Shown: positions 49,253-58,796 of the stretch, in pieces
Layout: every line of letters begins with the position of its first letter
Numbering within the stretch: the stretch's first letter is position 1
Assembly: GCA_965116155.1 (NCBI GenBank)
Contig: OZ220488.1
Location: forward strand, 496,001-560,000
Direction: 5' to 3'
DNA: 64,000 nt
Source of the DNA: G965116155 sp965116155
GTDB taxonomy: Bacteria > Bdellovibrionota > Bdellovibrionia > Bdellovibrionales > UBA1609
Position numbers and translations under genes: made by a program
Notes under the pieces: model-generated
Told to the model about the DNA's origin: nothing
What the model saw: the letters and a program-made list of their open reading frames with translations, nothing else
Databases searched by the model: none

Positions 49253-52200
49253 TTACCAAAACTCAAACTTATACTCTAAACCCACATCAAGCTCATTAGA
49301 ATTTTGCAACAAACCTAAACCACCTGCGCCGCCCACTCCCTCAGACAAACCATGCCGGTATGAACCCACCAAAAACAAATGCTTCTGCAACCTTAATTGC
49401 GCCTTGTAAAAATGCAGCGCATTTTTACCAAAGCTGCGACCCAAAGTAGTGTAAAATCTAGAACCCCAAGGCCTAGAAAAAGCCAGCGTGTAACTGAGCT
49501 GTTGGTTTTGGCCTAAGCTCGAGTCCAGACCTGAGTCTACATCGATCTGCCAACCCAAAGGAGCTGTGATGTATTCGTTAATTTGGTGCGACAAATACGC
49601 ACTGCCCACACGCAAAGCCGCATTGCGCGCCTGCGCCTGAGGCCCCAAAGCTCCTGCCTCCACACCAGAGCGTGTGCCATAAGGAAAAAAACCCAACGTT
49701 AAATAGGTTTTTAAATCCTGGTCACTAAAATGCGGCGTAGAATTAAAACTTAACTCAGGCCGCTCTACCGTACCCTGCACAAGCAGGTTAATATTAAGCT
49801 CGTCTGCAAAGGGCGCAGCACCACCCGAAAGATCTTGCAAACCCGGCACCACAGTCACAGTATTCACATCTAAGTTTAATCGCGGGTTATACGGAGGAGC
49901 GTCTTTAAAATACAGGTTGCCATTAGCAATTTGAAAATCCGTGGTCTGGTACCGCACAGCGCCTCCTTGCACCTCCATTACGCCCGTCAAGCGCGGCTCC
50001 AAAGGCAGCCCTCTGACCTTCAATATCCCCTCTACATGGGTGCTAATTTCTAAAAAAGGCGGCGCACTAATTTTAACAGGCAAGGACGGAATACTAACCC
50101 TAGCATCCAAACCCACCGGCACCAATTGCTCGGGCTGCAGTTTTGCAAACAAACTATACGCAGGCGCCGTATCACCTAAAGTCTGCGATAGGTTTTGCGT
50201 TAAGCTGCCCCTAAGCACACTAAAGTCTCCCGATATCATATACGGAAAGTTATCTCCCTTAACTCCAAAAGGCCCTGAAAGCGAAACCCAAAACCCCTCC
50301 GGAATCTCAAGCTCACTGCCCTCAACCTGGCCAGTTAGGTCAACCTTTACAGAAGAAAAATCTTTAAAACTCACCCCACCCCTTACCTCTACGGAGCCCA
50401 AGGCAAAAACCCCGCGCACCATCCCTTGAGTGCTAATATGCCTACCATCAACAGCCACGGATCCCTTTAAATGACTAAAGTCATACGGCAAACCTTTAAG
50501 CCTAAACAACAAACCATCCACATGGGCGTGGCCTTTTAAATAAGGCCACACGCCTCCTTGAAGGGGGGGCGCGAAATTTAAGCTCAAGCTCACATCCCCA
50601 CCTAGATCGCTCAAAAACGGCATCAACACCAAGGCCCATTGGGACTTCAGCCTCGCTGTGAGTTTTTTTAATCCATGTGGACCCCTAGAGTCCACACGCA
50701 AAAATAACCTCCTGTTAGTCGCACACTCCCACTCTAAACCCCTCCCCCTAAGCTGGCCGCGCGTAAAGCTTAGCACCATGCTAGAAGATTTTAAGCCTAA
50801 TACATCCTGCCCATCACTAAGGCTAGCTTTTTGCAGGTTCATATTAAGCTCCTCAACCACTCCTAAACGCACTTTAAAACGTGCGCGGCCCTTTAACAGA
50901 AAGCTTTGCTCATCTAACACTCCCGACGCCAGGCGCAGCATTTTTAAAACACGCATTAAATCAAAGTCTGTAAAAACCAAATCCCAATCCCAAACGCCTT
51001 GCCTGTACGCAACGCTCCCTATGAGAGCTTTTTTAAACATCTCCCCTTCTACAAACCACCGGCCCTCTTGATACGAAATACTTAGCTGTGTATCCTCCAG
51101 GCTCTCGTAAGCAGCACTGGCCTCTAAAATACGCGCCCGCGCTTTAAAGTGGGGGTTTAAAACAAATCCCCCCACACGCCCCTTGACCACCAGGCGGCCC
51201 GCTAAGTTGCTCTCGAAACTCCCCAAAGACTCTAAGCGCCAATTATGAGTGGTTACATTTAAGTTCAAAAACCCCTTAGCATTTGCCGCACCTTCCACTA
51301 CCACACGCGCATCGGGCAACACAGCGGAATGCAATACCGCCTCCTCCACGCGCACAGCACCGTGCACGGCGCTTAATCTTAGCTTTAGACTCTGATACGC
51401 CTCCCTATGCACCCGGCCTGGCCCCATATCGAGCTCTACCGCATAATTTAAACGCCCCAGCTGCATTGGGCCTTGCAGATCTGCCAGCTTTAAACGCCCT
51501 CGACCGGTCCAGTCAAAACCCAAACGCACATAACGCGAAGCAAGCAGCTGCAAGGCCTCAGCCTGCACGTTATTGCTTTGCACATCACCTGCCATGCGAG
51601 ACCTTCTTAAATCGAACCACACAAAACCACTGTAATCGCTCTCTAAAACACGGCCTGCAATATTGTTAAAACTTAAAAAACCCTCTCTATAAAAAACCTG
51701 GGCTTTAAACTCGCCAAAAAAATAATCCTCAAACCACAACGCCTTGGCCAAAACCCCCAAGCTGCATTGCGCCCACTTGCTATTGCCCCATACCCTGCCT
51801 TTAACTCCCACTTGGCCTTCAAAATCTAAACCCGCAAGTTGAGGAAGGTCTAAAAAATTCACCTCACCCTCGTAGCTCAGATCAAAGCCTCTGCTATACT
51901 CAACACGCCCCATGCTGGTGCCACGAGTCCCATGGGGCAGTGACAATTCGCCCTCGTAACTCAAGCTCTTAGTGCCGAGCCTGAGAACCCCGTTAACAGT
52001 GGCTTGTTTGATGTGTAAAATTCCACGCGGAAGGGTTTTTCTTTTTACAAAAAAATCCCGCACCTCCAAGGGCTTTTCTACCTGACAACTTAGTGCCTCT
52101 AACCATTGCCCCTCGCAACGCAAGCTGCCTGATGCAATATCTAAACCCCAAAAAGACTTTTGCCTCCTTAGCCCCAAGGCTTCCGTCAAATGCACGCTGC

Positions 52201-53485
52201 TAAGGCGCTTGATATCTAACACGTAGGCCATGCCTTTGGTTTCAAAATCCATCGCCAACTTTTGCAAACTCCCATGGCCCACGTGGCTTCTAAGGGTGAC
52301 TTGCCCCATGCTAAGGCGCTTAACTTTACCCCCTTGCAATAAAAGCCCCCCCTCACTCCACCACACACGCCCCAAGATATAATCCCCCACATACAAACCC
52401 TGCCCTTCGCCCCGAAAGTGGCTCACTCTAATCGCATAAGGCGCAGGACTTGCATAGGGAACACTAAGCGGCATAGTGCCAGGCCGAAACTCCGCCGGCG
52501 CCTCCTTAGCTCCATAGCCACTGCTTAACTGAAAGCTAGACTCAAACGCACCCGCCCATGGGCGCCACTGTTCTTGCCACACGCCCAGGCTGTTAGCCAA
52601 AGCAAATACGGGTTCCCAATCACCCGCATTCATATAAGTTTTAACATCTAACGAAAAATCCCGCCCACAAATGCTAAACTCCTTGCAGGCCACCACACCC
52701 TTAACATCGATCGAGCTACTGCTACGGCGCACGCTAAGCTGCCCTAGCTGAATACTACCATCTGCAAATGCATGCGCTTTTAACGCTATTGCTAAATCCA
52801 CCGCCTGCAATTTGTCCATATGCCCCAAAAGCATCCGCCGCATCGAAAACTCCAACACCCATGGGGCAGGTCCCCCGGGTTGCCTAGACTGAGCCTGCTC
52901 GGTATCATAATCGCGTGCCCGCGCCAAAGTAGCGTCTAAATCTTCTACCCGCATACGAAAACGCTGCCCAGCACTACGCACATCCACCGTTATCGCTTCT
53001 AGCTCCACACTCCCAACAGCCTTAGTAGGCAATAAAGAATAAATATTATGTTGCTTTTCTGGGCCCCCAAGCCCGCTTTGGTTTTTTTTGGATTTATGGT
53101 TGTAAATGACATAGGCTTGTTTAAGGCGCAGGGCTTCTATGTGCGGTTGGCGCAGCAAAAGACTTTGCCAACTGAGCTCCACATGGGCCTCGCCAAGTAA
53201 AAAAGGCTCCACCCCCAGCGGCATTTTTGGCACAATGCGAGTGCTGTAAAGCTTAACCCCCAAGGGCCACAAACTGAGCCCCAAGGATTTTGGCTCTAAA
53301 CGCACAGGCAAGCGCGCCACTTGGGCCTCGATCTGCTGCCATACCCATGCCTTTATATGCGGCTTGCCCCAGCTCCAAGCGGATAGCGCAGACAAAAGCA
53401 ACACAACAAAAACACATAAGCCCACCCAGGCCCTGATGTTAAGTTGACGCCGCGTGCGCCTTGGAACCCTAAGCCGTGCTTTCAC
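49253..53485 (-). CDS. tamB: TamB-like inner-membrane/periplasmic bridge protein
   Basis: A 1410-residue AsmA/TamB-type protein. One N-terminal membrane helix (IRAWVGLCVFVVLLLSALSAW) anchors a long beta-taco-like chain; the last 400 residues form the DUF490/TamB domain (LNLDVNTVTVVPGLQDLSGG, ELNINLLVQGTVERPELSF, QDLKTYLTLGFFP), ending LEYKFEFW. The start is GTG one base after the ruvB stop. With TamA it spans the periplasm for lipid or outer-membrane protein transport. Confidence 0.88.
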   Translation of the reverse strand: MKARLRVPRRTRRQLNIRAWVGLCVFVVLLLSALSAWSWGKPHIKAWVWQQIEAQVARLPVRLEPKSLGLSLWPLGVKLYSTRIVPKMPLGVEPFLLGEAHVELSWQSLLLRQPHIEALRLKQAYVIYNHKSKKNQSGLGGPEKQHNIYSLLPTKAVGSVELEAITVDVRSAGQRFRMRVEDLDATLARARDYDTEQAQSRQPGGPAPWVLEFSMRRMLLGHMDKLQAVDLAIALKAHAFADGSIQLGQLSVRRSSSSIDVKGVVACKEFSICGRDFSLDVKTYMNAGDWEPVFALANSLGVWQEQWRPWAGAFESSFQLSSGYGAKEAPAEFRPGTMPLSVPYASPAPYAIRVSHFRGEGQGLYVGDYILGRVWWSEGGLLLQGGKVKRLSMGQVTLRSHVGHGSLQKLAMDFETKGMAYVLDIKRLSSVHLTEALGLRRQKSFWGLDIASGSLRCEGQWLEALSCQVEKPLEVRDFFVKRKTLPRGILHIKQATVNGVLRLGTKSLSYEGELSLPHGTRGTSMGRVEYSRGFDLSYEGEVNFLDLPQLAGLDFEGQVGVKGRVWGNSKWAQCSLGVLAKALWFEDYFFGEFKAQVFYREGFLSFNNIAGRVLESDYSGFVWFDLRRSRMAGDVQSNNVQAEALQLLASRYVRLGFDWTGRGRLKLADLQGPMQLGRLNYAVELDMGPGRVHREAYQSLKLRLSAVHGAVRVEEAVLHSAVLPDARVVVEGAANAKGFLNLNVTTHNWRLESLGSFESNLAGRLVVKGRVGGFVLNPHFKARARILEASAAYESLEDTQLSISYQEGRWFVEGEMFKKALIGSVAYRQGVWDWDLVFTDFDLMRVLKMLRLASGVLDEQSFLLKGRARFKVRLGVVEELNMNLQKASLSDGQDVLGLKSSSMVLSFTRGQLRGRGLEWECATNRRLFLRVDSRGPHGLKKLTARLKSQWALVLMPFLSDLGGDVSLSLNFAPPLQGGVWPYLKGHAHVDGLLFRLKGLPYDFSHLKGSVAVDGRHISTQGMVRGVFALGSVEVRGGVSFKDFSSVKVDLTGQVEGSELEIPEGFWVSLSGPFGVKGDNFPYMISGDFSVLRGSLTQNLSQTLGDTAPAYSLFAKLQPEQLVPVGLDARVSIPSLPVKISAPPFLEISTHVEGILKVRGLPLEPRLTGVMEVQGGAVRYQTTDFQIANGNLYFKDAPPYNPRLNLDVNTVTVVPGLQDLSGGAAPFADELNINLLVQGTVERPELSFNSTPHFSDQDLKTYLTLGFFPYGTRSGVEAGALGPQAQARNAALRVGSAYLSHQINEYITAPLGWQIDVDSGLDSSLGQNQQLSYTLAFSRPWGSRFYTTLGRSFGKNALHFYKAQLRLQKHLFLVGSYRHGLSEGVGGAGGLGLLQNSNELDVGLEYKFEFW

Positions 53486-53486
53486 T

Positions 53487-54503
53487 TTATTTAGCCCAGC
53501 CCAGATGCTCCAGGGCTCTTTGGCCTAGCATACGCCCGCGGGGAGTTTTTTGCAAAAAACCCTCTTTTAACAAAAAGGGCTCGTACACTTCCTCAAGGGT
53601 GCGGCTTTCTTCGTTTAAGGCGGCGGCCAAAGTTTCTATACCCACCGGACCACCAGCAAATTTTTGGTGCACCAAGGCAAGCAAATTGCGATCCATAGGA
53701 GCCAAGCCAGCAGTATCTACCTCAAGCTCCTGCAAAGCCTTGCGTGCAACAGCCTGGTCCACCAAATCCACTCCCCACACTTTTGCAAAATCCCTCACCC
53801 GCCTCAATAAACGATTTGCCACACGCGGAGTTCCCCGTGCGCGCATGGCAATCTCATACGCTCCTCCTTCGCTCAAACGCACGCAAAGCAAAGTCGCCGA
53901 ACGCGCGAGCACACGGGCCAAGGCTGCTGGTTCGTAAAAGTCTAACCTCTCACAAATGCCAAACCTGTCCCTAAAGGGAGGCTTTAACAAACCGGCACGC
54001 GTAGTTGCACCCACCAAGGTAAAGGGCGCTAGCGGCAAAGACATCGACCGCGCCCCTAAACCCTCGCCCGTAATAATGTCGATCCTAAAATCCTCCATAG
54101 CAGAGTACAAATACTCCTCCACCTCTTTGGGCAGCCTGTGCACTTCGTCAATAAACAGTACCCCTTTAGGTTTAAGGGATGTCAAAATGGCCGCCAGCTC
54201 GCCTTTTTTTGTAATGCCCGGCCCCGTTGCCACGCAAACACTTACACCCAAATGTTTACCAATAATATGCGCCAGGGTGGTTTTACCCAAGCCCGGTGGC
54301 CCACTGAGCAACACATGGTCCAAGGCTTCTTCCCTGCTGCAAGCCGCCTCAACAAAAACTTGCAGCTTTTTTTTCACCCGCGCCTGGCCTGGAAACTCTG
54401 CAAAACTCTCCGGCCTCAAGCTAATAGCCGATACAGGTGCCGGCTTTGCTTCTGGCGCCTTGGCCGCCTGGGGTTTGGATAAGCTCACGCTCTTAAGTGC
54501 CAT
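53487..54503 (-). CDS. ruvB: Holliday junction helicase RuvB
   Basis: A 338-residue AAA+ motor. Walker A GPPGLGKTTLA, Walker B LFIDEVHRL, sensor VGATTRAG, and the C-terminal winged helix (KTPRGRMLGQRALEHLG). The N-terminal 25 residues are Ala/Pro/Lys-rich. Its start overlaps the ruvA stop by one base and its own stop is one base from tamB. Confidence 0.97.
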   Translation of the reverse strand: MALKSVSLSKPQAAKAPEAKPAPVSAISLRPESFAEFPGQARVKKKLQVFVEAACSREEALDHVLLSGPPGLGKTTLAHIIGKHLGVSVCVATGPGITKKGELAAILTSLKPKGVLFIDEVHRLPKEVEEYLYSAMEDFRIDIITGEGLGARSMSLPLAPFTLVGATTRAGLLKPPFRDRFGICERLDFYEPAALARVLARSATLLCVRLSEGGAYEIAMRARGTPRVANRLLRRVRDFAKVWGVDLVDQAVARKALQELEVDTAGLAPMDRNLLALVHQKFAGGPVGIETLAAALNEESRTLEEVYEPFLLKEGFLQKTPRGRMLGQRALEHLGWAK

Positions 54504-55108
54504 TACTGCTCCTTGCCGGGCGGGCTCGCAGGTTGAGGTGCCTGCAAATGCCTCAGTGCGAATTTGACGCCTTCTTCCCAGCTCAGGTTGGGAGGCATTT
54601 TCTGCAGCACCTCGTCCACACTATCTGCACGAAAATTTAAGTTCACTAACGCCGACCTTACTCCCGCATAGTCCACTCCTCCAGAAGCCAAGTTTAATAC
54701 ACGAAAAGGCTCTCTTAAATGAATGAGCATTTGTTCGGCCTTTTTCTTCCCCACACGCGGCAAGGCCCCCAAGGCTTTGATATCCTCCCTTTGCACAGCT
54801 CCTACCAAAGCCTCAAAGGTGGTGGAGCTTAAAATATGCAAAGCCACCTTAGGCCCTACACCCCTCACGCCCAGCAAAGCCATAAAAAGTACCCGCTCTA
54901 ATTTTTGTGCAAACCCAAACAAACTGATCTCCTGATCGCGCACATGGGTGTAAACATGCAAGTGACACTCGCGCCCCACATGCAAAGACCCCAAAGTGTG
55001 CCCACTCACCCACAGCTCGTAACCCACACCCTGAACCCCCAAAACCAAGCGCGCCTGAGGGGCTGAGTCGTCCACGCTCTCCACCAGGCCTCGTAGCGAT
55101 GCGATCAT
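54503..55108 (-). CDS. ruvA: Holliday junction DNA-binding protein RuvA
   Basis: A 201-residue protein: an OB-fold N-terminus (MIASLRGLVESVDDS), the helix-hairpin-helix pair (LLGVRGVGPKVALHILS; LGALPRVGKKKAEQMLIHL) and a C-terminal domain III that contacts RuvB. It overlaps ruvC by 4 bases (ATGA) and ruvB by one. Confidence 0.96.
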   Translation of the reverse strand: MIASLRGLVESVDDSAPQARLVLGVQGVGYELWVSGHTLGSLHVGRECHLHVYTHVRDQEISLFGFAQKLERVLFMALLGVRGVGPKVALHILSSTTFEALVGAVQREDIKALGALPRVGKKKAEQMLIHLREPFRVLNLASGGVDYAGVRSALVNLNFRADSVDEVLQKMPPNLSWEEGVKFALRHLQAPQPASPPGKEQ

Positions 55109-55623
55109 GCCACTACCTCCGCACCTGTGCGTGGTGAAAAGAATCCGCTTTTACGTGCATGGCAATAAGCTAGAGCTATGGCATCGGTTGCGTCCATAGA
55201 CTGAGCTGCGCCCAATTCGCAAGCAAGCAAGTGCCCCAAAGCTTGCGCCACCTGCTGCTTGCTGGCTTTTCCGGAAGAGGTTACAAGTTTCTTCACTTCC
55301 GTCGCAGTGTACTCCTTTACGCTCAGGCCCGCAGTGCGCGCCGCCGCCAAGCACACACCACGCACATGCCCTAAAACAAAGGCGCTGTGCACATTAGGGC
55401 CGAGGAAGATTTTTTCTAAAACCAACACTTGTACGTTAAAGGCTTTTGCCACACTTAGCACCTGCTTGTGCAAAGCCTCTAGCTTGTCTCCCAAAGCCAT
55501 GCGTGGCGTAAACTGCCAAAAGCCCCAATCCTGCAGTGCCATCTGGTTGCCACACTCCAAAAGCGCATAGCCCGCCACACGCGAGCCGGGATCAATGCTC
55601 AAAATTCTACACCTTGCAGACAA
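55105..55623 (-). CDS. ruvC: Holliday junction endonuclease RuvC
   Basis: A 172-residue resolvase. Catalytic acids: Asp in LSIDPGSRVAGYAL, Glu in LVLEKIFLG, and Asp pair in DATDAIALAYCH. The first gene of ruvC-ruvA-ruvB-tamB-tamA. The start is TTG 55623 as listed, but TTG seven codons in has AAGGTG at good spacing and would begin MSIDPGSR, so the true start may be about 55602. Confidence 0.95.
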   Translation of the reverse strand: MSARCRILSIDPGSRVAGYALLECGNQMALQDWGFWQFTPRMALGDKLEALHKQVLSVAKAFNVQVLVLEKIFLGPNVHSAFVLGHVRGVCLAAARTAGLSVKEYTATEVKKLVTSSGKASKQQVAQALGHLLACELGAAQSMDATDAIALAYCHARKSGFFSPRTGAEVVA

Positions 55624-55639
55624 TTTTTGCCCCCATTTT

Positions 55640-55669
55640 TTGCGCCTATTTTTTGCGCCTCTATATAAT
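55640..55669 (+). promoter_or_regulatory. Candidate sigma-70-type promoter
   Basis: TTGCGC and a perfect TATAAT are separated by 18 bases, about 105 bases before the ATG at 55773. The -35 lies in a direct repeat of TTTTTTGCGCCTAT. It would drive the secreted protein gene and is divergent from ruvC. Confidence 0.5.
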
Positions 55670-55772
55670 AGAGTACCAAGCTCCTATAGGCCTTGTCTAA
55701 AATGAGCCTTTTTTATTGGAGCGCATATTGCACAGGGCAACGCAAAAAACCTAAACTCCCAGGAGCCCCATA

Positions 55773-56672
55773 ATGCGCACAGTATTTGCTGTTTTGTTTG
55801 TTTTTAGCTTCAACACCACCATCGCCCTAGCTAATACAGCACCCACAACTCCACTTTACCAGAGCCTTAAGCTTGGGGCGGATCTTTTGGCCAAAAAGGC
55901 TCCTATGGTCCAAGTGGCCCAGCAGGTAGAGGCCATTGCTGCGTCGCACAAAGCTGCAGATGTCTTGGCGGCTTTTACAAAGAGCCCTGAGCTTTTGGAA
56001 TCCGGACTGCAAGGAGAGCCTTGTTTGGTGCAGTTTTTTATGCACCACCCTGCAATGGGAGAGGCTTTTACTGGGGGTCTTATTTCTATGGCGACGGCTT
56101 TAATGCACGTAAAAGAGTACTGGGCCTTAAAGGCTTATGAGCTTTTTTTAGGACACGTTTCTTTGCCCTTGGCGGTGGATTATTTTTTTTTAGAAAAAGT
56201 TGCGGCTGGTGCTGAGCACTGGCATCTTATGGCGGATCTTATTACGTCCTATATTGAGCGGGCTGGCGGGTTTGAAAATATGGTTCCCGAGTCGCAAGAG
56301 GCGGTGAAAAAGCTTGTCATTGCAGCGTACAACAAAAAAGAGCTCCCCTTCCCCAATGCTCCTTACGACACCAAATATTTGAATTGGGCGGCGGGTGTTA
56401 CGGATGGATTTTTGCAAGTTACCACTGTGCCGGATAGAAGGCATTACAAAAACTCTAACGTAGCCTTTTGGGTTTTGGATGTTGTGGGCCAAGCGCCCGT
56501 GACTCAGGGTACGGGTCTGCGACTATTAACTGTGCTAGATATTGTGTCGCGCCATGCTCGCGACCCTGAGCAGGAGCTGCATGCGGTTTTAAAAAAGGTG
56601 CAAGACACTGCAAGCCTTTCGCACTTTGCCCCTATGCTAGAAGAAAAAATAACACATCTAAAGGACAATTAG
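55773..56672 (+). CDS. Secreted helical protein of unknown function
   Basis: A 299-residue protein with a signal peptide (MRTVFAVLFVFSFNTTIALA) and an all-helical, Ala/Leu-rich mature part lacking membrane helices. AGGAG precedes the ATG. Its helical pairs are loosely repeat-like (AQQVEAIAASHKAADVLAAF, ...), reminiscent of TPR/HEAT folds, but no family was recognised. The TAG stop is the first triplet of repeat copy 10. Confidence 0.65.
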   Translation: MRTVFAVLFVFSFNTTIALANTAPTTPLYQSLKLGADLLAKKAPMVQVAQQVEAIAASHKAADVLAAFTKSPELLESGLQGEPCLVQFFMHHPAMGEAFTGGLISMATALMHVKEYWALKAYELFLGHVSLPLAVDYFFLEKVAAGAEHWHLMADLITSYIERAGGFENMVPESQEAVKKLVIAAYNKKELPFPNAPYDTKYLNWAAGVTDGFLQVTTVPDRRHYKNSNVAFWVLDVVGQAPVTQGTGLRLLTVLDIVSRHARDPEQELHAVLKKVQDTASLSHFAPMLEEKITHLKDN

Positions 56673-56935
56673 AGCGCTAGTAAAATTCTCTGGGATAAGC
56701 GGCGCCCCTGGCGCACCTGAAGGTGCTTTGCCAGGCTACGCTGCATACTAAGGTGTTCATGGCGTTAAGACAGTCTGGTAGCGATAGGCCTAAAGATCGC
56801 CTATCGCTACAGGCTCATAGATAGCTGCATAGACCGCCAAAACACCTTGTTATTTCGCTGGCCTGGCGCACCTGAAGGTGCTTTGCCAGGCTACGCTGCA
56901 TACTAAGGTGTTTTGGCTAGTCTTTTAACTACACG
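56670..56935. repeat. Modular repeat copy 10 with a 51-bp direct repeat
   Basis: Starts TAGAGCGCTAGTAAAATTCTCTGGGATAAGCGG. An identical 51-bp unit occurs at 56707-56757 and 56862-56912; each contains CTGGCGCACC/GGTGCTTTGCCAG hairpins. Between them lies a stem around AGCGATAGGC/GCCTATCGCT. The second unit supplies the last codons and stop of the convergent ATPase gene. Confidence 0.8.
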
Positions 56936-58057
56936 TGCGTAATTTTGAGGGTTGATGATGCGCACTTCGGCCTGGGGGAAGCGCTTTTTAAACTCCACAA
57001 TGCCGCGGGTGTGGGAGGTTTTTTGCTCCGCAAACTTTATCTCAAAAGCATAAAGCTTATCCCCCAGCGTGTACACATAGTCTACTTCTAAATTTTTCTC
57101 TCTCCAGTAATAAAGCCTCCCTGGTAGGCGAACCAATTGCGTGCCAATGAAAACCTCAAAAGCTCGCCCCAGTTTTTTTTGATCCAAATCGCAACCATAA
57201 GCTATCGAGTAAAACACCGTACACAAAGGCAAAAGTTTAGGAGAGCTTTTTCTGACTGAAAGCACGCGCGGGCTAAACTTATACAGCTGCTTGAACAAAA
57301 AAGCTTTTTCAAAAAGATCCATATAGTGCTGCACCAGAGTCACATTGCCCTTATCATGCAGCTTTACCAAAAGCTTATTGTAGCTAATCTTCTGCCCCCC
57401 ATAAGTGCAAAATAAATCAAAGCTCTGGCGAAACAAAGCCGGCGACTTAATGGATTTAACTTTTAAAATGTCTTTTTCTATAACAGGCTCAATAATAGAG
57501 TCCGACAAATAGCTTAAAAACACATTCGCATCATCCTTAAACCTATAAGCACCAGGGTAGCCTCCAAAGCGCAAATACTCTTCAAGGCTTAAATTGCAAA
57601 TTTTTTGGCTCTCTAAAAAATCCCAATGCCACGCCCTATGCAGCACATAGCGCCCTGCCAAGCTCTCAGACAAAGCCCGCTGTATACCTAAAGAGCTAGA
57701 ACCCAACAGCACCAAACGCATAAGCTTAGGAAAGCCTTGTTGTGCGTCCCACAGTTTTTTAACCACCTCAGACCAGTGCTCTACTTTTTGCACCTCATCC
57801 ACCACCAGTAGCCCCACCCCATCAGACACTGCCTCCTGCCACACCCCCTCCAGCCAAGCAGGCGGCATTATAGGACCATCGCAGCTGATGTACCGTGGCT
57901 TTATGCCACCTGATGCCTCTAAACGGGATACAAAATCCCGCACCCCAGTGGTCTTACCCACCTGGCGAGGGCCTAAAATCACATGGATCAGGTCTGGCGC
58001 GCGCTGCCAAAGCGACTCTAAGCTGCTGATAAAACTGCGTTTTATTGCTGGTGTCAC
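56903..58057 (-). CDS. DUF4143-type AAA ATPase
   Basis: A 384-residue P-loop protein of the AAA/DUF4143 group. Walker A is GPRQVGKTT, Walker B LLVVDEVQKV, sensor LLGSSSLG; then SLEEYLRFGGYPGAY and the C-terminal DUF4143 nuclease-like fold (LGRAFEVFIGTQLVR, LEVDYVYTLGDKLYAFEIKF with E-D-EIK residues). Function is poorly known; related proteins are often solitary, mobile or toxin/defence-linked. The GTG start lacks a good Shine-Dalgarno and lies 5 bases from three phased palindromes, suggesting tight autoregulation. The last codons (LAKTP) are made of repeat sequence. Confidence 0.85.
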   Translation of the reverse strand: MTPAIKRSFISSLESLWQRAPDLIHVILGPRQVGKTTGVRDFVSRLEASGGIKPRYISCDGPIMPPAWLEGVWQEAVSDGVGLLVVDEVQKVEHWSEVVKKLWDAQQGFPKLMRLVLLGSSSLGIQRALSESLAGRYVLHRAWHWDFLESQKICNLSLEEYLRFGGYPGAYRFKDDANVFLSYLSDSIIEPVIEKDILKVKSIKSPALFRQSFDLFCTYGGQKISYNKLLVKLHDKGNVTLVQHYMDLFEKAFLFKQLYKFSPRVLSVRKSSPKLLPLCTVFYSIAYGCDLDQKKLGRAFEVFIGTQLVRLPGRLYYWREKNLEVDYVYTLGDKLYAFEIKFAEQKTSHTRGIVEFKKRFPQAEVRIINPQNYARVVKRLAKTP

Positions 58058-58061
58058 GTTT

Positions 58062-58123
58062 TAGTAGATCCATCTATTATTTTTAGTAGGTGTGTCTACT
58101 AATTTTAGTAGATTGATCTACTA
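58062..58123 (-). promoter_or_regulatory. Three phased palindromic operators of the DUF4143 gene
   Basis: Three 18-bp palindromes of the form TAGTAGRTNNRTCTACTA lie at 58062-58079, 58084-58101 and 58106-58123, exactly 22 bp apart. They fill the space just upstream of the GTG start and would overlap ribosome binding and probably the promoter. The one at 58106 has perfect arms; the others have one change or compensating change each. Confidence 0.75.
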
Positions 58124-58360
58124 AAAACAATAGGCTACAAAAAGTGCCTCAAAAGGCGACGCAAAGGGGCTGCAGGAATTTGCCCTTTTTTGTACAAAGC
58201 ACAAGCCTGCGCCGCACCGATCTTCAAGAAAGTCTTTTTTATTAGGGGTTTAGGTTGCTTCAAAACGCAAGGGCTCTAGTTGGCCTGCACCTTGCACTTA
58301 TTACAGGCATAGGGCACTTTAAAAAGCCCTATAAAAAGAAACCTCAAAAAGGAGTTTGTT

Positions 58361-58720
58361 ATGGGGATCACGAAAAAAGTATTGGGATTTTTACTACTTG
58401 GCGCTTTAGCCCTTAACCTTGTGGCTTGTGGAGATAATGACGACCGTTTTAGAAACCGCTTCGGGTACAATGGACTCTACGGTGGTGGGGTCTACAATAA
58501 CCCAGGAACTTGGAACAACGGATTCAACAATGGCTTCAATGTTAATGGCTTTGCAACGGACCAAAACTCGCGCTGGTGCCAACAAAAGTACCAAAGGCTG
58601 TACCCTAACCAGGTGATTGTTGCGATACAGGCCTACACCAGTTCTAGCCAATTTAACTGTGCAGTTTATAACAACGGCAGCACAGGGCCTTATCAGACTC
58701 TACAGGGTAGATTTTTCTAG
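58361..58720 (+). CDS. Small Asn/Gly/Tyr-rich lipoprotein
   Basis: A 119-residue lipoprotein. Signal peptide with lipobox LVAC (Cys23). Then a low-complexity Asn/Gly/Tyr-rich stretch (about 28-65: GYNGLYGGGVYNNP, NNGFNNGFNVNGF) and a compact C-terminus with two cysteines (RWCQQKYQ, FNCAVYNN). AAGGAG lies 8 bases before the ATG. It is monocistronic with a strong terminator, which suggests high expression. Function unknown; a surface-exposed structural role is possible. Confidence 0.8.
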   Translation: MGITKKVLGFLLLGALALNLVACGDNDDRFRNRFGYNGLYGGGVYNNPGTWNNGFNNGFNVNGFATDQNSRWCQQKYQRLYPNQVIVAIQAYTSSSQFNCAVYNNGSTGPYQTLQGRFF

Positions 58721-58750
58721 AGTCTGGAACACACTATTATTGCCTTTTTA

Positions 58751-58788
58751 CCCCGGCCTGACCCCCCATACAGGCCGGGGTTTTTTTT
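58751..58788 (+). terminator. Rho-independent terminator of the lipoprotein gene
   Basis: A perfect 10-bp stem CCCCGGCCTG/CAGGCCGGGG (58751-58760, 58771-58780) followed by eight T. Confidence 0.92.
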
Positions 58789-58796
58789 GCAAATTA

